Shown here: piece after piece, positions 61,500 to 64,000 of the stretch
Layout of the letters: every line of letters begins with the position of its first letter
Numbering within the stretch: the first letter of the stretch is position 1
Made by a program: the position numbers and the translations under genes
Assembly: GCF_004362145.1 (NCBI RefSeq)
Contig: NZ_SNXC01000010.1
Location: 62,001 to 126,000, forward strand
DNA from: Marinomonas balearica
Lineage (GTDB): Bacteria > Pseudomonadota > Gammaproteobacteria > Pseudomonadales > Marinomonadaceae
Direction: 5' to 3'
DNA length: 64,000 bases
Notes under the pieces: model-generated
What the model was told of the DNA's origin: nothing
Database searches by the model: none
Seen by the model: the letters and a program-made list of their open reading frames with translations, nothing else

Positions 61500-62795
61500 A
61501 TGTCATATATTATCGACCGCCGCCTAAATGGTAAGCACAAGAGTAGTATTAATCGCCAACGTTTCTTACGTCGTTACCGCCAACATATACGAAAAGCCGT
61601 TGAGGACGCGGTCAATGAGCGCAGTATCACAGATTTGGATCGCGGTGAAAAAATCACCATTCCTCAAAAAGACATCCACGAGCCAAACTTTGGGCATGGC
61701 GAAGGAGGTCGAGGTTCCATCGTTCATCCCGGTAATAAAGAATACATGACAGGAGACCGTATACCAAAACCTCAGGGTGGGGGCAGTGGTTCTGGAAGTG
61801 GGCAGGGGAAAGCGGGCAATCAAGGGGAGGGAGAAGACGACTTTGTATTTCAAATCTCACAAGATGAGTTTTTAGACTATGTTTTTGAGGATTTGGCGTT
61901 GCCAAATATGCTTCGAAAAGAGCTAAAAGAAGTCAAAGAATACAGCTTGCGTCATGCTGGTATTGTGTCGGAAGGAACGCCGTCGAAACTCAATATTGTT
62001 CGTTCAATGCGTAACGCGTACGCACGCCGGATGGTTATGAGCGGTGGTGCGCGTAAAAAACTCCGCGAAGCCGAAGAAGAGAAAGAAAAGTTATTGCTTG
62101 AGAGCGAAGGCGATGTAGATCAAGCGCAGTTAGCTTGGTTGGATGAACAAATAAAGTTACTCAAAGAAAAAATCGAAAGAACGCCTTTTTTAGATACCTA
62201 TGATTTACGCTATAACCATCATGTAAAAGAGCCGAAACCGAGCAGTAAAGCGGTCATGTTCTGCGTGATGGATGTGTCCGGGTCAATGACCCAAGAAACG
62301 AAAAACATCGCAAAACGGTTTTTCATTCTTTTATATCTGTTTTTGAATCGGAACTATGAAAAAATCGAAGTAGTTTTTATTCGACACCATACCAGTGCAA
62401 AGGAAGTGTCGGAGGAAGAGTTCTTCTATTCTCGTGAAACGGGAGGCACGATTGTTTCAAGTGCGCTGAAATTAATGAATAAAATCATCGATGAGCGTTA
62501 CTCTCCCGATTCTTGGAACATATATGCGGCGCAAGCCTCAGACGGAGATAACTGGGATGATGATTCGGACATCTGCCGTAAATTGGTGGCGGATGATATT
62601 ATTCAGAAACTCCAGTTTTTCACCTACATTGAAATTACGCCAAGAGATCATCAAAGTCTTTGGCATGCCTATGATGTCTTGCAAAGCCAATTCCCTGATT
62701 ACTTCTCAATGAGGCATATCGTTGATGTTGGAGACATTTATCCTGTCTTCCGCGATCTGTTCCAAAGGAGGCTACATGAGTCGAACAAGCAATAG
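61500..62795 (+). CDS. YeaH/YhbH family (DUF444) VWA-type protein
   Basis: 431 residues. Basic N-terminus ([26 protein letters not shown]), a glycine/serine-rich linker (about 92-112), a coiled-coil-like stretch ([16 protein letters not shown], 186-200), and a von Willebrand A-type metal site DVSGSM (258-263). Partner of PrkA across many bacteria, transcribed with it. GGAGG precedes the ATG. Ends 20 bases inside the spoVR gene. Confidence 0.94.
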   Translation: MSYIIDRRLNGKHKSSINRQRFLRRYRQHIRKAVEDAVNERSITDLDRGEKITIPQKDIHEPNFGHGEGGRGSIVHPGNKEYMTGDRIPKPQGGGSGSGSGQGKAGNQGEGEDDFVFQISQDEFLDYVFEDLALPNMLRKELKEVKEYSLRHAGIVSEGTPSKLNIVRSMRNAYARRMVMSGGARKKLREAEEEKEKLLLESEGDVDQAQLAWLDEQIKLLKEKIERTPFLDTYDLRYNHHVKEPKPSSKAVMFCVMDVSGSMTQETKNIAKRFFILLYLFLNRNYEKIEVVFIRHHTSAKEVSEEEFFYSRETGGTIVSSALKLMNKIIDERYSPDSWNIYAAQASDGDNWDDDSDICRKLVADDIIQKLQFFTYIEITPRDHQSLWHAYDVLQSQFPDYFSMRHIVDVGDIYPVFRDLFQRRLHESNKQ

Positions 62796-64000
62796 CACGG
62801 CAACGAGCACAGCGGATCGAAAGAAAGAGGGTTTTTTGTCTCAAGGTCCCGATTGGTCTTTCGATCTGATACAGCAATATGATGAAGAGATCGGTGCCAT
62901 CGCCGCTGATTTTGGGCTGGACACTTACCCAAATCAAATTGAAATCATCAGCTCTGAACAGATGATGGATGCGTATGCATCCGTTGGGATGCCGCTAGGC
63001 TACAACCATTGGTCTTACGGCAAGCAATTTTTGGAGGTGGAGCAAAACTACAAGCGTGGTCGAATGGGGCTTGCTTATGAGATTGTTATCAACTCATCTC
63101 CCTGTATCGCCTACCTAATGGAAGAGAACAACATGATGATGCAGGCATTGGTTATTGCTCATGCGTGTTATGGTCACAACTCTTTCTTTAAGGGAAACTA
63201 CTTATTTAAAACTTGGACGGATGCGACGGCGATCATTGATTACCTAGTCTTCGCAAAAAAATACGTTCAACAATGTGAAGAAAAGTATGGAATCGAAGAA
63301 GTAGAGCTTACTTTGGATTCGTGTCATGCCTTGATGAACTTTGGTGTCGATCGATATAAACGACCGATCCCCCTTTCTATTCAAGAAGAGAAAGCACGTC
63401 AAGATGAGCGTGAAAAAGCGCTTCAGCAGCAAGTTAATGATCTTTGGAGAACCATTCCTAATTTCGGAAAAAGCGGCGACGCCAAGCATAAAGAGCGTAT
63501 TTTTCCGGAAGAGCCTCAAGAAAACTTACTTTATTTCCTAGAAAAAAATGCGCCTTTGCTAAAACCGTGGCAACGAGAGCTGATTCGTATCGTACGCAAA
63601 ATGGCTCAATATTTTTACCCACAACGCCAGACGCAGGTGATGAATGAAGGCTGGGCATCGTTCTGGCATTACACCTTGATGAATGAGTTGTATAACCGCG
63701 GAAAAGTAAATGAAGGCTTTATTCTAGAGTTTTTACAATCGCACACGAATGTCGTGTATCAACCCGAGTTTGATTCGCCTTATTACAGCGGCGTAAACCC
63801 ATATGCATTGGGCTTTGCAATTTATACGGACATTAAGCGGATGTGTGAAAATCCAACGGACGAAGATCGGCATTGGTTTCCCGATATTGCAGGTGCAGAT
63901 TGGTTAAAAACGCTCGATTTTGCCATGCGTAACTTCAAAGACGAAAGTTTTATACTGCAGTTTTTATCGCCCAAAGTGATGAGAGATTTTCGATTTTTTG
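62776..64000 (+). CDS. SpoVR family protein, cut by right edge
   Basis: Open from the ATG at 62776, which follows AAAGGAGGC, to the window end (408 codons seen; about 500 expected). Family landmarks: [88 protein letters not shown]. It is the third gene of the conserved prkA-yeaH-ycgB/spoVR set. The start overlaps the DUF444 gene by 20 bases, indicating translational coupling. Molecular role unknown. Confidence 0.93.
   Translation, partial: MSRTSNSTATSTADRKKEGFLSQGPDWSFDLIQQYDEEIGAIAADFGLDTYPNQIEIISSEQMMDAYASVGMPLGYNHWSYGKQFLEVEQNYKRGRMGLAYEIVINSSPCIAYLMEENNMMMQALVIAHACYGHNSFFKGNYLFKTWTDATAIIDYLVFAKKYVQQCEEKYGIEEVELTLDSCHALMNFGVDRYKRPIPLSIQEEKARQDEREKALQQQVNDLWRTIPNFGKSGDAKHKERIFPEEPQENLLYFLEKNAPLLKPWQRELIRIVRKMAQYFYPQRQTQVMNEGWASFWHYTLMNELYNRGKVNEGFILEFLQSHTNVVYQPEFDSPYYSGVNPYALGFAIYTDIKRMCENPTDEDRHWFPDIAGADWLKTLDFAMRNFKDESFILQFLSPKVMRDFRFF

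Noticed and set aside
61566..61905. Minus-strand frames inside the DUF444 gene
   Set aside because: Antisense shadows of a well-conserved gene; no ribosome site or family resemblance.

Overview
The window reads as ordinary chromosome of a marine gammaproteobacterium, most likely an Oceanospirillales member near Marinomonas. That placement is an inference from protein resemblance, AT-leaning base composition (roughly mid-40s % GC by eye) and gene order. The run dsbD, accB, accC, prmA, zinc-ribbon/DUF3426 gene, dusB, fis, purH, purD, RetS-like sensor is, from memory, the Pseudomonas order. There are no rRNA or tRNA genes, no CRISPR array, no prophage and no insertion sequence. Coding density is high.

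Layout. 1-512: 5' part of a pectinesterase gene running off the left edge. 754-4063: TAXI-type TRAP transporter. 4316-10120: HAD phosphatase, acetyl-CoA synthetase with an adjacent LuxR-type response regulator, yidD, a monofunctional prephenate dehydratase and a YbfF-like esterase. 10266-15324: a six-gene same-strand block of thermostable-hemolysin-family protein, AMP-ligase, haem-oxygenase-like di-iron protein, SDR, secreted TPR protein and CDP-alcohol phosphatidyltransferase. It looks like an uncharacterised small-molecule or lipid pathway and is the best candidate here for an undescribed system. 15355-19258: nrdA-nrdB-ferredoxin with tandem NrdR boxes. 19573-22650: DUF1624 membrane protein, AlkB-like protein, pdxH, coq7, hinT.

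22707-36425 is the conserved housekeeping run above. The sensor at its end has lost the kinase phosphoacceptor histidine and the ATP-binding motifs, so it looks like a decayed RetS. 36512-43739 carries a lipoprotein, DUF2333, GNAT, dGTPase, a helix-turn-helix-only LysR protein, nudL, pabB and an alpha/beta hydrolase. 43832-47314 has a DUF5610-like protein and four overlapping minor pseudopilin genes. 47331-54282 has a PP0621-type protein, nadE, a PAS-GGDEF-EAL protein, a duplicated REP-like repeat, dapA and a LysE exporter.

54416-58725 holds a DHH phosphoesterase, an unusual 874-residue protein combining two cyclic-nucleotide-binding domains, an acyltransferase and an SGNH hydrolase, and a flavin-reductase-like protein. 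59335-64000 is the stress/starvation operon prkA-yeaH-spoVR, with spoVR cut by the right edge. Several genes use TTG or GTG starts (response regulator, GGDEF-EAL protein, fis, GNAT, probably the lipoprotein and the Nrd ferredoxin).
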